DNA of 7,716 nucleotides from JAUSIF01 sp964620215. Lineage in GTDB: Bacteria > Pseudomonadota > Alphaproteobacteria > Rhizobiales > Xanthobacteraceae. Where the stretch lies: the NCBI GenBank assembly GCA_964620215.1, contig CAZUJE010000132.1, positions 1 to 7,716 of the forward strand, given 5' to 3'. Below are positions 6,181-7,716 of this stretch, piece after piece (positions within the stretch are counted from its first letter, which is position 1; each line of letters opens with the position of its first letter). The translations under genes were made by a program, and so were the position numbers. The notes below the pieces were generated by a model that saw only the letters and a program-made list of their open reading frames with translations, was not told the DNA's origin and searched no databases.

Positions 6181-7575
6181 TCAGGACTTTTTCTTCTTGG
6201 TGCTTTTCTTGGCGCTCTTGCCTTCGGCTTCATCATCTTCGTCGTCAGCAAGCAATTGCTCACGGGTCACGGTTTTGTCCGTGATCGTGGCAAGCTCAAG
6301 GATGTAATCGACGACTTTTTCCTCAAACAACGGAGCGCGAATGGCTGCAATCAGATTCGGATCGTTGCGGATCTGCTCGAAAACCTTTTGCTCCTGTCCC
6401 GGATATTGACGGGCGCGCTCCACGACGGCGCGGCTCAATTCGTCGTCGGCGACCTTGATCGAATTTTTCTCGCCCACTTCACCAAGTACTAGGCCCAGCC
6501 GCACGCGGCGGTCGGCGATCTTCTTGTATTCTTCTTCCGCTTCCTTCTCGGTCTTTCCTTCGTCAGCGAAGCTGCTGCCTTGCCGTTCAAGCTCCTGCGT
6601 GACCGAATTCCAGATGCCGCCGAATTCCTGTTCAACAAGCGTCGGCGGCACGTCGAACTTGTGGCCCTTGTCCAGTTCGTCGAGCAAGGCGCGCTTGAGT
6701 TTGGCGCGTGACAGCGTGCCGTATTCGCGCTCGAGCCGGTCGCGTACCTGGCCCTTCAGCTTGTCAACGCTTTCGAGGCCGAGACCCTTGGCGAAGTCGT
6801 CATCGATCTTGATTGCATCGGGTCCGGCGAGGCCGGTGACGGTCACTTCGAACTCGGCATCCTTTCCGGCGAGATGCTCGGCGGCATAATTTTTCGGGAA
6901 GGTGACCTTGATCTTGCGGGTCTCGCCCTTGGCGATTCCGACGACCTGTTCTTCGAAGCCCGGAATGAAGCTGTCGGAGCCGAGTACGAGCGGCACTTCT
7001 TCCGCGGAGCCCCCCTCAAACGGCTCGCCGTCCAGCGTGCCTTTGAAATTCATCACCACACGGTCGCCTTTTGCGGCCTTGCCTTCCTTGTCGGTGAAAT
7101 TCCGGTTGGACTCGGCGACTTTGGCAATCGCGTCATCGACTTCCTTGTCGGCGACCGGCGCCACCGGGCGCTCCAGCTTGAGGCTCCTGAAATCCGCAAG
7201 CTCGATCTTGGGCAGGATTTCCATCGCGACCGTGTAGGAAAGGTCCGCGCGGCCCTCCATGATTTCCTTCACCGCTGCTTCGTTGTCGTCGGCGAGCTTG
7301 ATCTGGGGCTGCATCGCGAGGCGGAAGCCGCCCTCGCTGATAATCTTGCTGTTCGCTTCCGAGATCGCCTGCTCGATCACCTCGCCCATCACCGAGCGCC
7401 CATAAACGCGCTTCAAGTGCGGCAGCGGCACCTTGCCCGGACGGAATCCGTCGAGCTTCACCCGGTCTTTGATTGAATCGAGCCTTTCGCTGGCGCGCTG
7501 GTCCAGTTCGGTCAGCGGCAACACAACCTGATACTCGCGCTTCAGCCCTTCGGAGAGGGTCTCTTTGACTTGCAT
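6181..7575 (-). CDS. tig: Trigger factor, ribosome-associated chaperone and peptidyl-prolyl isomerase
   Basis: Trigger factor binds near the ribosome exit tunnel and shields and folds nascent chains. The 464-residue product has the full three-part layout. The N-terminal ribosome-binding domain carries the signature GFRPGKVP (43-50). An FKBP-type prolyl isomerase domain (about 168-248) follows, with GDRVVMNFKGTLDGEPFEGG and FIPGFEEQVVG. The helical C-terminal chaperone domain runs about 262-440. It ends with an acidic then lysine-rich tail (444-464), a low-complexity extension. The start is the ATG at 7573-7575 (MQVKETLSEG), typical of alphaproteobacterial trigger factors; a longer reading of 45 more codons would run into the tRNA gene and is wrong. 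Its ribosome binding site is weak (GGAA, about 10 bases upstream). It begins 56 bp after the tRNA-Leu and precedes clpP by 80 bp. Confidence 0.98.
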   Translation of the reverse strand: MQVKETLSEGLKREYQVVLPLTELDQRASERLDSIKDRVKLDGFRPGKVPLPHLKRVYGRSVMGEVIEQAISEANSKIISEGGFRLAMQPQIKLADDNEAAVKEIMEGRADLSYTVAMEILPKIELADFRSLKLERPVAPVADKEVDDAIAKVAESNRNFTDKEGKAAKGDRVVMNFKGTLDGEPFEGGSAEEVPLVLGSDSFIPGFEEQVVGIAKGETRKIKVTFPKNYAAEHLAGKDAEFEVTVTGLAGPDAIKIDDDFAKGLGLESVDKLKGQVRDRLEREYGTLSRAKLKRALLDELDKGHKFDVPPTLVEQEFGGIWNSVTQELERQGSSFADEGKTEKEAEEEYKKIADRRVRLGLVLGEVGEKNSIKVADDELSRAVVERARQYPGQEQKVFEQIRNDPNLIAAIRAPLFEEKVVDYILELATITDKTVTREQLLADDEDDEAEGKSAKKSTKKKKS

Positions 7576-7631
7576 GGTTCGGAATTCCAGATTTCGTTCG
7601 CGTGAATTATTCTTGCCGGCCGTTAGTCCAT

Positions 7632-7716
7632 TGGTGCGGGCGGAGGGACTCGAACCCCCACGACTTGCGTCACTGGAACCTAAATCCAGCGCGTCTACCA
7701 GTTCCGCCACGCCCGC
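7632..7716 (-). tRNA. tRNA-Leu (anticodon UAG), complete with encoded CCA
   Basis: The 85-nt gene folds as a class II tRNA. The acceptor stem GCGGGCG pairs with CGCCCGC, followed by discriminator A and an encoded CCA (7632-7634). The D-arm is GCGGAACTGGTAGACGC, the anticodon stem is CTGGA/TCCAG with anticodon TAG at 7680-7682, a long variable arm contains the small GAC/GTC stem, and the T-arm loop is TTCGAGT. A long variable arm, discriminator A and UAG identify a leucine tRNA reading CUN codons, mainly CUA and CUG. The 5' end coincides with the window edge, so its promoter is not visible. Confidence 0.96.

Noticed and set aside
7576..7710. Extension of trigger factor by 45 residues to an ATG at 7708-7710
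   Set aside because: The extra residues are the translation of the tRNA-Leu gene; the true trigger factor N-terminus is MQVKETLSEG at 7575.

Overview
All recognisable genes lie on the minus strand, so the window reads from right to left: tRNA-Leu(UAG) - tig (trigger factor) - clpP - CHAT/TPR protein - small secreted Ig-like protein - zinc-ribbon membrane protein - clpX (N-terminal part only; the gene runs off the left edge). The G+C-rich sequence, the style of the trigger factor and ClpP proteins and the tRNA-Leu/tig/clpP/clpX order point to an alphaproteobacterium. Hyphomicrobiales (Rhizobiales), Bradyrhizobium/Xanthobacter-like, is most likely; this is judged from recalled protein similarity, not from a search.

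The right third (5465-7716) is core protein quality control: a complete class II tRNA-Leu, the ribosome-bound folding chaperone trigger factor, and the ClpP peptidase with Ser107, His132 and Asp181 in place. The left edge (1-581) is ClpX, the AAA+ unfoldase that feeds ClpP, with an intact four-cysteine zinc-binding domain, Walker A and Walker B. In many proteobacteria clpP and clpX are direct neighbours.

Here about 4.9 kb separates the clpP and clpX coding regions, and most of it is a co-directional three-gene unit (893-5347). Its first gene encodes a 1040-residue exported protein with about nine TPR-like repeats, a coiled coil and a C-terminal CHAT (caspase/separase-like) peptidase domain with an intact His886/Cys937 dyad. 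Between these two residues lies a loop that fits the EF-hand calcium-binding pattern. The second gene encodes a 153-residue exported Ig-like protein. The third, with a TTG start, encodes a zinc-ribbon, coiled-coil, four-TM membrane protein. The spacings of 52 and 29 bp suggest one transcript. I infer a possible envelope protease module with an exported peptidase, an exported beta-sandwich partner or substrate, and an inner-membrane component with a cytosolic zinc ribbon. Its function is unknown, and no CRISPR, toxin or phage genes lie in the window.

A 311-bp gap (582-892) before clpX holds a cluster of three copies of one 7-mer in alternating orientation, a possible regulatory or RNA-switch element, and a weak candidate promoter. 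No plus-strand gene, insertion sequence, CRISPR array or convincing intrinsic terminator was found.
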